From positions 1 through 6,990 of the forward strand of contig CANQCJ010000114.1 in assembly GCA_947589205.1 (NCBI GenBank): DNA of 6,990 nucleotides, in the 5' to 3' direction. A program made the position numbers and the translations under genes. The DNA is from an uncultured Ruminococcus sp. (lineage in GTDB: Bacteria; Bacillota; Clostridia; Oscillospirales; Ruminococcaceae). Shown one piece after another: positions 1 through 6,063 of the stretch; the stretch's first letter is position 1; each line of letters starts with the position of its first letter. The notes beneath the pieces were generated by a model that was given only the letters and a program-made list of their open reading frames with translations, ran no database searches and had not been told where the DNA came from.

Positions 1-648
1 ATCGGCGATATAATTCACAAGATCGCTGTCGGTCATTTTTAAAAGCACGTTCGACATCTGTATTATCGTGCCTTTTTCTTTGAGTGCGAAAGAGACCTTT
101 TCAAATTTCGGATCTTCCGAAGCTACTATCTCATCACCGTCGGTAAAATCGGAAAGCCCCGCGACAGAATCTATGTTCTCAAACGTGTACGAGCCGGTAA
201 GCGCGGTCGTGTGTATCGCGCCGATAACGTCTCTGAAGGACTTAAAGTCGCGTATGCGCTTATTGATCCTCGTCTGTATATCCTGCGGCAGGATATAGCC
301 CTCGCCGTTTTTGCCGTTTTCATCTTCACCTGTAGGCAGCAGCAGGGCTTTTTCGGTATCGTTGAGCGGCTTGTTTTCAAAAGCCTTTATTGCTGCGCGG
401 ATAAACGAAGCCGACTTCGCCGTTTCGCCGCCTCTGCCTGAAGCGGGCGGTCTTGCGTCCTTAGAAGCCGTGAGCATTTGCTCCTTAAGCTCGTCGTCTA
501 ACTGCCTTTGCAGCTCCATTTTCTTTTTCAGCGAATTTATCTCGCCCATTTTCTGCTCCGCTTCTTCAAGCTTATCCTCTCCGAGCAGAACGGTCACGCA
601 GTCGGTCAGCGCTTTGAGCTTGACCATCATTTTTTCAAATTCCGTCAT
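1..648 (-). CDS. HK97-fold phage major capsid protein, N-terminal 216 residues (C-terminus beyond left edge)
   Basis: Major head protein that polymerises into the procapsid shell. The frame is open from an ATG at 648 to the left edge, so only the N-terminal 216 residues are seen; the family is usually about 380-420 aa. Residues about 25-63 are rich in K, E, L and Q (LEEAEQKMGEINSLKKKMEL) and should form the coiled-coil delta (scaffold) domain that the prohead protease removes. A low-complexity linker (about 64-78) probably contains the cleavage site. From about 117 the segment GYILPQDIQTRINKRIRDF is typical of the start of the mature HK97 fold, followed by the P-domain/E-loop region (SYTFENIDSVAGLSDF). 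The start is fixed by GGAGG at 658-662, 9 nt upstream. The gene overlaps the end of the protease gene by 14 bp, which fits coupled translation. The family call rests on pattern recognition and gene order; no database search was possible. Confidence 0.9.
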   Translation of the reverse strand, partial: MTEFEKMMVKLKALTDCVTVLLGEDKLEEAEQKMGEINSLKKKMELQRQLDDELKEQMLTASKDARPPASGRGGETAKSASFIRAAIKAFENKPLNDTEKALLLPTGEDENGKNGEGYILPQDIQTRINKRIRDFKSFRDVIGAIHTTALTGSYTFENIDSVAGLSDFTDGDEIVASEDPKFEKVSFALKEKGTIIQMSNVLLKMTDSDLVNYIAD

Positions 649-1303
649 TATTCTCGACCTCCGTTTTTATAATTTCCAGCATGAGCTGCAGCTTTCTTTT
701 TTTCCTCTCATCGAGCGATTTTCTTGTACCCGCTCTCGGCTGTGCGCCGACCGTCACGAATGACAGCTCGTAGACCTCCGCGCATTCCTCGATATAGCGC
801 AGACAGGTCTTTTTCTCGCCGTCAGCATCGTATTTATATCCGGGGATATGTGAGCAGAGCTTGCTTGCTCCGCAGATACCGCACCTTGTTTTTCCCGCGC
901 GAAAATCAACGCTCACCTCGCTTTTTATCCCTGCGTTTATCTCGGCGATGAGATCTTCGTTTTTAGCCGTCCTCGGCATATAGCAGTGCATAACTAAGCT
1001 CTGCAAGCCGTTTTCCTTCACCGCTTCGGCGGCGTAAACTCTTGCCAAAGTCCCATCCACATCGCGCAGATCGTGATTCTTTATGACAGGCTTGCCGACA
1101 TACATCTTTGCAAGCTGCGAGATACATTCCGCTGTCAGCGGTTCAAAATTCCTGTCGTCCTCGCCGCTGTCGCAGGCGGTCACTTTGAACGTGAACACTT
1201 GTTCTTTTTCAAGCGGAACGAGCGTAAGCTTGTTGATGAGCGCAAGCTCGTGATCTCCGATATCCTCATGCGCCGCTTTCATTATTTTGCTTATCGTTTC
1301 CAT
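635..1303 (-). CDS. Phage prohead protease (HK97-like serine protease) with Cys/His-rich insertion
   Basis: Protein of 222 aa lying between portal and capsid, the standard place for the head-maturation protease that trims the capsid scaffold domain. His77 in KPVIKNHDL and Ser131 in GIKSEVSVDF are the likely catalytic pair. The stretch YELSFVTVGAQPRAG (about 178-192) matches the conserved end of the fold, with Glu179 as a possible third active-site residue. Between Ser131 and that end lies an insertion with Cys141, Cys144, Cys150, His152 and Cys167, which looks able to bind a metal. A Lys/Arg-rich tail follows (SLDERKKRKL). The start ATG at 1303 is supported by GGAGG at 1312-1316, 8 nt away and inside the portal gene, which it overlaps by 38 bp. 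Function is inferred from position and motifs; the residue assignments are by eye. Confidence 0.8.
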   Translation of the reverse strand: METISKIMKAAHEDIGDHELALINKLTLVPLEKEQVFTFKVTACDSGEDDRNFEPLTAECISQLAKMYVGKPVIKNHDLRDVDGTLARVYAAEAVKENGLQSLVMHCYMPRTAKNEDLIAEINAGIKSEVSVDFRAGKTRCGICGASKLCSHIPGYKYDADGEKKTCLRYIEECAEVYELSFVTVGAQPRAGTRKSLDERKKRKLQLMLEIIKTEVENNDGI

Positions 1304-2501
1304 TGCTTACACCTCCTCCGTACTGTATTCCGAGCTGCGACAATGGTATCGCCGCGCCGTTGCCGAAAATAAGCATATCCGTTCCGTTCACAAACGGCAT
1401 ATCCTCTTTTGCTCTGACCTCGGCTATCTCGGAAAAGCCGCTGTTTATAGCTATCTCATACGCCTGATAGCGCGTCAGCGTGTCGGCTCTTAACATAACA
1501 TCTGTGTTAAAGTGCGTAAAAACGCCCTTTTCGCGCTCCTCCCTAAAAAGCAGCTTGTAGTCCATTTCCTGCTCGTACAGCGTCACCACATTCAGCAGCG
1601 TATCCGACAAAAACGCCGCGTTCTGCTGAGTGATATTGGAATAGGTGGACTTTTCGAGGTCGTTTAGCTGAAACGATTTAACGCCGAAGGCGTTCGCTAT
1701 CTGTCTCGAGGTCAGCGTATTAAGCTCAAAAAACTGCGAATTTACAAGCTTTGTTTCGAGCTGGGTAACGCCGAACTCTGTCGGTATCGGTATCACCCTG
1801 CCGGCGTTTTTTGCGCCGCCCATGTCGGAAAATTTCTTTTGTATCTTCTTCTGACGCTCGCTGTTCAGGTCGCCGGTATAGGTCACTATAAGCGGGTCCT
1901 GCAAGCCGTTTTTGTATTTTTCTCCGATAACGTTCCCCGCGTACTGCTCGTTCGCGATAACGTCTCCGAGATAACTCCTTACCGAACGTCCGACGATCCC
2001 GCTGCTTGAAAAATTCTTGAAATGAGCTATCTCGTCTGAGGCGTACATCACCTCGCCCCTTCGGCTGTCGCTGTAGGCATAAAATACCGCGCTGCCGCTG
2101 CTCGAAAAAAGCCTGCCGTCGTCAACGTATATACGCACCCGCGAGCTGTCGAGCAGGTATATAGCTTTGAATCCGCCGTTTGAAAAATCCTTGACCCAGT
2201 AAGCGTTGCCGTAATGCAGCCGCTGAAATTCCGTCGCCCAGAGCAGGTCGTGAATGCTCGTATAGCTGTTCGGGCGCAGGTGCAAAAGCTCATATAGCGA
2301 ATGCTCCGTTAAGTCTCTCGCGCCGCCCTTCGGCATTGCCGCCTTGACCTTTAGCGGGAGACGCGCGAGAGCGTTGCAGCGGATAAGCATACAAGCGTAG
2401 TATGTGGGCGCGGTCAGGCGCGAGGGGTCTGCATCGCCTATCCTGTCGCTGTCAAAAAAGCTCCGCAGCTCCTCAATAGTCGGATTTACACCTGTCTGCA
2501 T
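1266..2501 (-). CDS. HK97-family phage portal protein
   Basis: Protein of 411 aa; portals of this family are usually 380-450 aa. It forms the dodecameric ring at one capsid vertex through which terminase pumps DNA and to which the tail later attaches. Recognisable segments are the N-terminal AYYACMLI-like region (PTYYACMLIRCNALARLPLK, about 33-51), HYGNAYWVKD (about 97-105), the long-helix region around residues 245-305 with SRQIANAFGVKSFQLND, and STYSNITQQNAAFLSDTL (about 285-302). These are typical of the Phage_portal (PF04860) type. The ATG at 2501 has GGAAAG about 9 nt upstream; the TGA of the terminase gene lies in the same frame just upstream, and no other plausible start exists between them. 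The Gly-rich C-terminus (QYGGGVSNG) is encoded by the ribosome binding site of the next gene. It sits directly after the large terminase gene, as in HK97-type packaging modules. Confidence 0.93.
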   Translation of the reverse strand: MQTGVNPTIEELRSFFDSDRIGDADPSRLTAPTYYACMLIRCNALARLPLKVKAAMPKGGARDLTEHSLYELLHLRPNSYTSIHDLLWATEFQRLHYGNAYWVKDFSNGGFKAIYLLDSSRVRIYVDDGRLFSSSGSAVFYAYSDSRRGEVMYASDEIAHFKNFSSSGIVGRSVRSYLGDVIANEQYAGNVIGEKYKNGLQDPLIVTYTGDLNSERQKKIQKKFSDMGGAKNAGRVIPIPTEFGVTQLETKLVNSQFFELNTLTSRQIANAFGVKSFQLNDLEKSTYSNITQQNAAFLSDTLLNVVTLYEQEMDYKLLFREEREKGVFTHFNTDVMLRADTLTRYQAYEIAINSGFSEIAEVRAKEDMPFVNGTDMLIFGNGAAIPLSQLGIQYGGGVSNGNDKQNNESGA

Positions 2502-2528
2502 TGATTTTTTCTTTCCAAAAATTTTTTC

Positions 2529-4220
2529 TCACTCCTCATCGAGCCAATCGTCGGCTGTACGGTATATGAACACATGATACATGGCGAGCTTGAAAGCGTC
2601 CAGCACTGCGGCGAGCGGGTCTATACGCTGTGAAGCATGATCCTTGTCTATCCTGACAAGCCCGTTGGTCTTTTTTATGCAGGCGTTCGACACCGCAAAA
2701 TTCAAGACCGGGTCGGGCAGATAAACTATGTTTCCCGCAAAGACCTCGTCTCTGAAATTTATCGTACATTCGTTCAGACTTCGCGCCGACTGGTATACCT
2801 CCTCGGTCGGGTAGCCTTCCTCCGACAGCTCCATTTCCATTTTAGTGGAATTGTGCGGGTCGAAGCAAAGCGCCTGAACATCGAGGTCATATCTTGCTAT
2901 AAACTCCTCCATATACCGCACGACCGCGTTCTGATCGACAAGCTGTGTATCGGTAACGGTGATATAGCCCTGCTCCTCCCACAGGTCGTACCTTACACGG
3001 TCGGAACGGACGCGCTCTGTCAGCTTTTCGCGGTTTGGTATGAAGCTGTGGGTAAACACTATGTATTTTACCGTGCTTTCGCTTTCAAACGGTATGACGA
3101 ACGCTATGCTCGTCAGGTCTATCTTGCTTGACATATCAAAGCCGATGTAAACCGGGCAGCCCCTTATGTCGATCGGCAGCGGCTTGACCTCGCAATGTTT
3201 CCACTTTGACATATCCATATATCCGTCGCTCTTAGCCTGCACCCATATATCGAGCACCTTCGTTTTGAACGCCGTCATTTTTTCGGGAATGCTCTGCGCG
3301 AGCTTGAAGGCTTCCTCAATTTTTTCCCGACCCTCGGCATAGGACATTCTTACGGGATTAGCTTTTTCCCATGTTCGCGGCGCGCTCGGATCGTCGCCCT
3401 CGTCGGCTTCAAAAATATCCGCCAAATATCGGTCGTTCTCAACATCGCTCCCCGGGTCTAACAGGTTTGAGCAGAACTTGTATTCCTGCGTATAGCAGGG
3501 GCTGTTAAGGTCAACTCCCGCCGTTGTTATTATCACGATGAGCGACTGCTTTGAATTGCCGCCGAGACCGAGGTCGTAAAACGACGTGTCGGGGTGCTGA
3601 TGATATTCATCAAGCACAAGACAGGCGGGATTCGTGCCGTCTCCGGTCTTGCCGTCCTCCTTGTTGAGCGGTTCTATGTATGAGCCGCTTTTGATGTGAG
3701 TTATCCTGTCTCGGCGGATCTTGAATTTTCTCGCAAGCGGAGAGCCGCGGAGCATGAGCGAGCATTCCTGAAAGATAATGCCCGACTGCTTTCGCTTGAC
3801 GCCCGCGCAGTAGGTCTCGTAAAGCTCGCCGAAGCGCGTGCTTTCTACAGCTGTCTCATAGAGAAGTATCCCTGCCTGCTCCTGCGATTTCGCGTTTTTT
3901 CTGCCCATTTCCTTGAACGCCGCCGTAAAACGCTTGTATCCCGTCCGCTTCATTCGCCAGCCGTAAAGCTGACAGATGAAAAATTTCTGCGGGACCGTGA
4001 GCATTATCGGCTTGCCCGCCAAAACGCCTTTGGAATGTCTTAAAAGCGAGAACCATTTGACTATCCGCAGCGCCTGAGCCTCGTCCCATTCCCAGTCGGC
4101 GTCGGTGCGCCTTGTGTCGTTCAAAAATCTTTGGCAAGCCTGTTTATGCTTTTTGCAGGAGGGGATCTTGTCGGAAACACAGTCGGCGGCGTATTGTTTA
4201 AGCTCGTCATATATCACCAA
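2529..4220 (-). CDS. terL: Phage terminase large subunit (ATPase-nuclease)
   Basis: Motor of DNA packaging, 563 aa (562 if GTG is used). It resembles the Terminase_1/YmfN type seen beside P27-family small subunits. The N-terminal ATPase shows a Walker A-like FKEMGRKNAKSQ (about 102-113, Lys111-Ser112), Walker B CLVLDE (200-205) with catalytic Glu205, and motif III IVIITTAG (228-235). The C-terminal RNase H-like nuclease shows candidate metal-binding acids Asp362 (IGFDMSSK), Asp454 (CFDPHNS) and Asp534 (QRIDPLAAVLDAF). The start is not an ATG: TTG at 4220 or GTG at 4217, both served by GAGG at 4227-4230, with 6 and 9 nt spacing. The next in-frame Met is residue 73, too late because the conserved N-terminal region (PSCKKHKQACQRFL) precedes it. 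It overlaps the small subunit gene by 11-14 bp. The family call is solid; the exact start is not. Confidence 0.95.
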   Translation of the reverse strand: MVIYDELKQYAADCVSDKIPSCKKHKQACQRFLNDTRRTDADWEWDEAQALRIVKWFSLLRHSKGVLAGKPIMLTVPQKFFICQLYGWRMKRTGYKRFTAAFKEMGRKNAKSQEQAGILLYETAVESTRFGELYETYCAGVKRKQSGIIFQECSLMLRGSPLARKFKIRRDRITHIKSGSYIEPLNKEDGKTGDGTNPACLVLDEYHQHPDTSFYDLGLGGNSKQSLIVIITTAGVDLNSPCYTQEYKFCSNLLDPGSDVENDRYLADIFEADEGDDPSAPRTWEKANPVRMSYAEGREKIEEAFKLAQSIPEKMTAFKTKVLDIWVQAKSDGYMDMSKWKHCEVKPLPIDIRGCPVYIGFDMSSKIDLTSIAFVIPFESESTVKYIVFTHSFIPNREKLTERVRSDRVRYDLWEEQGYITVTDTQLVDQNAVVRYMEEFIARYDLDVQALCFDPHNSTKMEMELSEEGYPTEEVYQSARSLNECTINFRDEVFAGNIVYLPDPVLNFAVSNACIKKTNGLVRIDKDHASQRIDPLAAVLDAFKLAMYHVFIYRTADDWLDEE

Positions 4221-4668
4221 AATCTTCCTCGATAGCTTCGTCTGTTTCCTTGGCTTTTATGCTCGCTATTTTCAGACGGCTGTCAAGCGTTAAGCCGATG
4301 AGCCGCGCGAACTTTCTCATTTCCTCGGAATATTTAAGCTGTGTTTTAACGGCGTCCGCTTCCGTGCCGTCGGCATTGAACGCGCCGCATACTGAAAGGC
4401 TTTCGGAAGCTTCGGCGTACATCGCAAAAGCGTTGCAGAAGCCGCCGATGTTGTATATATCGGCGTTGGAGATCATTCCGTTTTCGCAAAGAAGCTTGAC
4501 GACCCTGCGCCATTCTTTTTTCGCGGTCCTGTTCACGAGCCAATCGGGCGGCGTTTTCAGTCTGTCGGCGGGCAAAGCCGCAAGCGACTGCTCATATTCG
4601 CGCTGCTTGATGATATCCTGCGTCAGGTTTCCGGTCTGCTCGGACAGCGGCTTTCTCATTCTGCCCAT
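4207..4668 (-). CDS. terS: Phage terminase small subunit, P27 family
   Basis: Protein of 153 aa that recognises phage DNA and loads the large subunit for packaging. The N-terminus (MGRMRKPLSEQTGNLTQ) and PPDWLVNRTAKKEWRR (about 40-55) are characteristic of P27/Terminase_4 small subunits. The region about 56-95 should form the helical core and 108-146 a helical oligomerisation segment, and the tail is acidic (DEAIEEDFGD). The ATG at 4668 has an excellent GGGGAGG at 4677-4683, 8 nt upstream. An internal ATG at codon 4 is less well placed. It lies immediately upstream of the large subunit, with an overlap, and downstream of an HNH endonuclease, a pairing common in cos-type phages. The DNA-binding site is not evident by eye. 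Confidence 0.9.
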   Translation of the reverse strand: MGRMRKPLSEQTGNLTQDIIKQREYEQSLAALPADRLKTPPDWLVNRTAKKEWRRVVKLLCENGMISNADIYNIGGFCNAFAMYAEASESLSVCGAFNADGTEADAVKTQLKYSEEMRKFARLIGLTLDSRLKIASIKAKETDEAIEEDFGDI

Positions 4669-4771
4669 GATAAATACCTCCCCTTTTCTTCGGCAAAATA
4701 AATTTTATTTAGAATTTAGCGTTTTGAAGCCTCGGCTGCGGTCGTTTGTCGGCGCAAAAAAACATTTCTGC
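4669..4771 (-). other. Intergenic gap between HNH and small terminase genes; possible packaging-site region
   Basis: No ORF is supported in this 103-bp gap. It contains the strong small-terminase ribosome binding site, an A/T dyad AAATAAATTTTATTT (7-bp arms around one T) at about 4694-4708, and a C/G-rich stretch near 4735-4755. In many HK97-type phages the cohesive-end (cos) site lies around the HNH and small-terminase genes, so the gap is a candidate location. Nothing in the sequence proves this. Confidence 0.3.
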
Positions 4772-5185
4772 CTACCCCCTGCCCGAAAATTTTTCGGAAA
4801 ATTTTTCAAGAACACAGTGAAGCATACGCGCCGTGTTTTCATAATTGACCTTGTAAAGCTCGTGGATCTTTCGGTGATTCTTTTCGGTCAGGTATATGAG
4901 GTTGCTTTGCTCGGAACGCAGGCTGTAGTCGGTTTCAAGCGGGACTATGTGGTGCACCGTGAAGCCGTGCTCGATAATTCCGAGAACGATAAGACTGTAA
5001 GGGTCAAGCCCAAACGTTTTCGCTATAGCCTTACTGCGCGCCGTTTGCCATTCGCCAGTCAGGTAGTAGCGGTCGGTCTCCGGGCGCGTTTTGCGTCTTA
5101 TTTTCTCGTAATTTTTACGGCAGCGTTCGCAGGGCTTGCCGACCTCGATACGCGCCTTGCAGCTCTGACATCTTGTGTAGATCAT
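4772..5185 (-). CDS. Phage HNH endonuclease with N-terminal zinc-ribbon-like motif
   Basis: Protein of 137 aa. Near the N-terminus two CxxC pairs (Cys6/Cys9 and Cys19/Cys22) suggest a small zinc ribbon. The segment YLTGEWQTARSKAI (41-54) is typical of phage HNH proteins. The HNH core follows: VHHIVPL with His78/His79, Asn95 in SNLIYLT, and NHRKIH with His104/His108. Such proteins encoded next to the terminase genes stimulate or take part in specific DNA cleavage during packaging in HK97-like phages; that role is inferred here from position. The ATG at 5185 has AGAGGTG at 5193-5199, about 7 nt away. It is the first gene after the putative late promoter. The C-terminus encodes a tandem EKFS repeat from two A/T dyads. 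A homing endonuclease is possible but less likely given the location and small size. Confidence 0.9.
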   Translation of the reverse strand: MIYTRCQSCKARIEVGKPCERCRKNYEKIRRKTRPETDRYYLTGEWQTARSKAIAKTFGLDPYSLIVLGIIEHGFTVHHIVPLETDYSLRSEQSNLIYLTEKNHRKIHELYKVNYENTARMLHCVLEKFSEKFSGRG

Positions 5186-5238
5186 AATGCTTCACCTCTT
5201 TGTTCTTGCTTGCGAAGCTCCGCGATCCACAAGCCCTA

Positions 5239-5283
5239 ATTCTATAATATCACAAAAAAAGTATTCAAACGTCCACAAACGTC
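5239..5283 (-). promoter_or_regulatory. Putative late promoter with two helically phased direct repeats
   Basis: On the minus strand, candidate -35 TTGAAT (5263-5268) is followed by candidate -10 boxes: TAGAAT (5239-5244, spacer 18), TATAGA (5241-5246, spacer 16), or an extended TGATATTAT (-10 at 5245-5250, spacer 13). Directly upstream, and overlapping the -35, are two copies of CAAACGTC (plus-strand reading) at 5266-5273 and 5276-5283, exactly 10 bp apart. This is the layout expected of an activator site. It lies in the only sizeable gap between the regulator-like gene and the packaging genes. The promoter role is inference. Confidence 0.5.
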
Positions 5284-5308
5284 TACTAATTTTCAATTCA
5301 CAAAAAGT

Positions 5309-5581
5309 TTACAAATATCTCCCGCAAGCCGCTTTGCAATAGCTGATAGAAGCCCTGACCCGCCGCGCCACCTCCTCCCACTTCATAGGCTTGCCGCCGC
5401 CCCTGTGCGGTTCTATGTACCGCAGGGTAATTACGCGCCGCGCAAAGCTGTCGTCAATGCCCTGCACGAACGCGACTATCTCGTTTATCTCCGCAAGTAT
5501 CCGCTCGCGGTCGACCGCCGACGTCGTAAGCTTTAACTCGGCTTCGAGTGATCTATATTGCTTTATTCGTTCCCTCGTCAT
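5309..5581 (-). CDS. Sigma-70 region 4-like phage regulator (DUF1492/ArpU-like)
   Basis: Small protein of 90 aa. The N-terminal half (about 1-45) is a charged helix of the type RIKQYRSLEAEL...ILAEINEIVAFV. It is followed by ARRVITLRYIEPH and a helix-turn-helix around WEEVARRVRASISYCKA (68-84). This layout, with 'RxxITLRYI' followed by 'W.EVA', is what I know from DUF1492/ArpU-type and sigma-region-4-like phage proteins, which are thought to activate late genes. An upstream in-frame TTG at 5587 abuts the ribosome binding site, so I chose the ATG at 5581, which has GGAGG 6 nt upstream. The Gly-rich loop PHRGGGKP between helices is longer than usual. It is the last gene before the putative late promoter, which supports a switching role. 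DNA target and polymerase contact are not shown by the sequence. Confidence 0.75.
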   Translation of the reverse strand: MTRERIKQYRSLEAELKLTTSAVDRERILAEINEIVAFVQGIDDSFARRVITLRYIEPHRGGGKPMKWEEVARRVRASISYCKAACGRYL

Positions 5582-5696
5582 TTTCAACCTCCCTTTCGTA
5601 GAACTGCTTATACTTCAAAAACTCCCGCCTTAACCTGACAGCTTCTTTAGTCGCTTGCTCACGGCGTCCTTTTGATGTGAATCGTTTATTTGTCAA
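5553..5696 (-). CDS. Small hypothetical phage protein, 47 aa, TTG start
   Basis: I do not recognise this ORF. The reading begins MTNKRFTSKGRREQATKEAV and ends with an acidic tail (EREVENDEGTNKAI). The N-terminal two thirds are strongly basic and predicted helical, so nucleic-acid binding is conceivable but unproven. Support comes from GGAGG at 5707-5711, 10 nt before the TTG, and from a TTGA overlap in which its start shares bases with the stop of the 53-aa gene upstream. It runs 29 bp into the regulator gene in another frame. It fills what would otherwise be a gap of about 110 bp in a gene-dense cassette. It could instead be a chance frame. Confidence 0.5.
   Translation of the reverse strand: MTNKRFTSKGRREQATKEAVRLRREFLKYKQFYEREVENDEGTNKAI
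5588..5592 (-). promoter_or_regulatory. Ribosome binding site that decides the regulator start
   Basis: GGAGG (minus strand) lies 6 nt before the ATG at 5581 but directly against the upstream in-frame TTG at 5587. Only the ATG has workable spacing, so the longer reading of this gene is unlikely. Confidence 0.75.
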
Positions 5697-5854
5697 TTGC
5701 AGTCACCCTCCTCGCTCCTGCACTCTTCGAGACCTTTCTGCACTATCGTGAGAACGATGTTTCTTTCAAGCTCGCTGCATTCGTCCTCTATAAATTCTAC
5801 AAAATCGTGAAACAGCTCTAACGCTGTCACTATGTTTGCTTTGTTTGCTTTCAT
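5693..5854 (-). CDS. Small acidic hypothetical phage protein, 53 aa
   Basis: Unrecognised product starting MKANKANIVTALELFHDFVE, with a following acidic, probably helical body (FIEDECSELERNIVLTIVQK) and end GLEECRSEEGDCN. It contains three cysteines and no membrane segment. The ATG at 5854 overlaps the stop of the 70-aa gene as ATGA, and several GGAG/GGAGG cores sit at 5857-5875, the nearest full one 7 nt away. Its own stop overlaps the TTG of the next small ORF. The overlap pattern and the strong binding site make it a credible gene despite its size. Small acidic helical proteins are common in phage middle regions, and no function can be assigned. Confidence 0.65.
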   Translation of the reverse strand: MKANKANIVTALELFHDFVEFIEDECSELERNIVLTIVQKGLEECRSEEGDCN

Positions 5855-6063
5855 TTCTCCACCTCCACCTCCTCCAGCCCGCAGTAAATAACGCTGTTCT
5901 TGGTCGTAATATCCGTCAGCTCCGCCTGATAAAAATACCCTCGTTCAATGCTGTGCCGTAGGACCGCGCCCGTCAGAACGTAGTCCGCGCCCTCGGGGAA
6001 CAGCTTCGGGCTTGTAAATTTTACCCGCTTGCCGAGAGCGCGTTTAACGTCCTCCGCCCTCAT
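5851..6063 (-). CDS. Conserved-looking small phage protein, 70 aa
   Basis: Product starts MRAEDVKRALGKRVKFTSPK, followed by a beta-rich pattern (ADYVLTGAVLRHS, GYFYQAELTDI, NSVIYCGLEEVEVEK). It looks like a family of small phage proteins found near replication and late-control genes, with an 'LGKRV...YVLTG...FYQAEL...GLEEVE' signature; I know no established function. The frame is open upstream to an ATG at 6105, but the ATG at 6063 overlaps the resolvase stop as ATGA and gives the family-like N-terminus, so I chose it. No strong ribosome binding site is close, suggesting coupling to resolvase translation. The acidic tail EEVEVE is encoded by the repeated ribosome binding sequence of the next gene. 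Confidence 0.75.
   Translation of the reverse strand: MRAEDVKRALGKRVKFTSPKLFPEGADYVLTGAVLRHSIERGYFYQAELTDITTKNSVIYCGLEEVEVEK
5857..5875 (-). promoter_or_regulatory. Tandem ribosome binding cores within a coding tail
   Basis: The minus strand carries successive GGAGG, GGAGG-like and GGAG cores just before the ATG at 5854. The same bases encode the Glu/Val tail of the 70-aa protein. Several registers could recruit ribosomes to the 53-aa gene. Confidence 0.6.

Noticed and set aside
4772..5185. HNH gene as a homing endonuclease or intron/intein remnant
   Set aside because: No interrupted gene or intron structure flanks it; HNH proteins directly upstream of terminase are normal in HK97-type packaging modules.
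4250..5239. Long plus-strand open frame (329 codons) and others such as 2637-3131 and 6234-6797
   Set aside because: They run antisense to well-supported minus-strand genes (terminases, HNH, RusA), lack ribosome binding sites and have no recognisable domains; they are shadow frames.
5243..5248. Plus-strand TATAAT as a promoter
   Set aside because: No -35 box at suitable distance and no plus-strand gene follows; the bases are better explained as part of the minus-strand promoter-like region.
5582..5587. TTG start at 5587 for the regulator gene
   Set aside because: It abuts GGAGG with no spacing; the ATG at 5581 has a proper 6-nt spacing.
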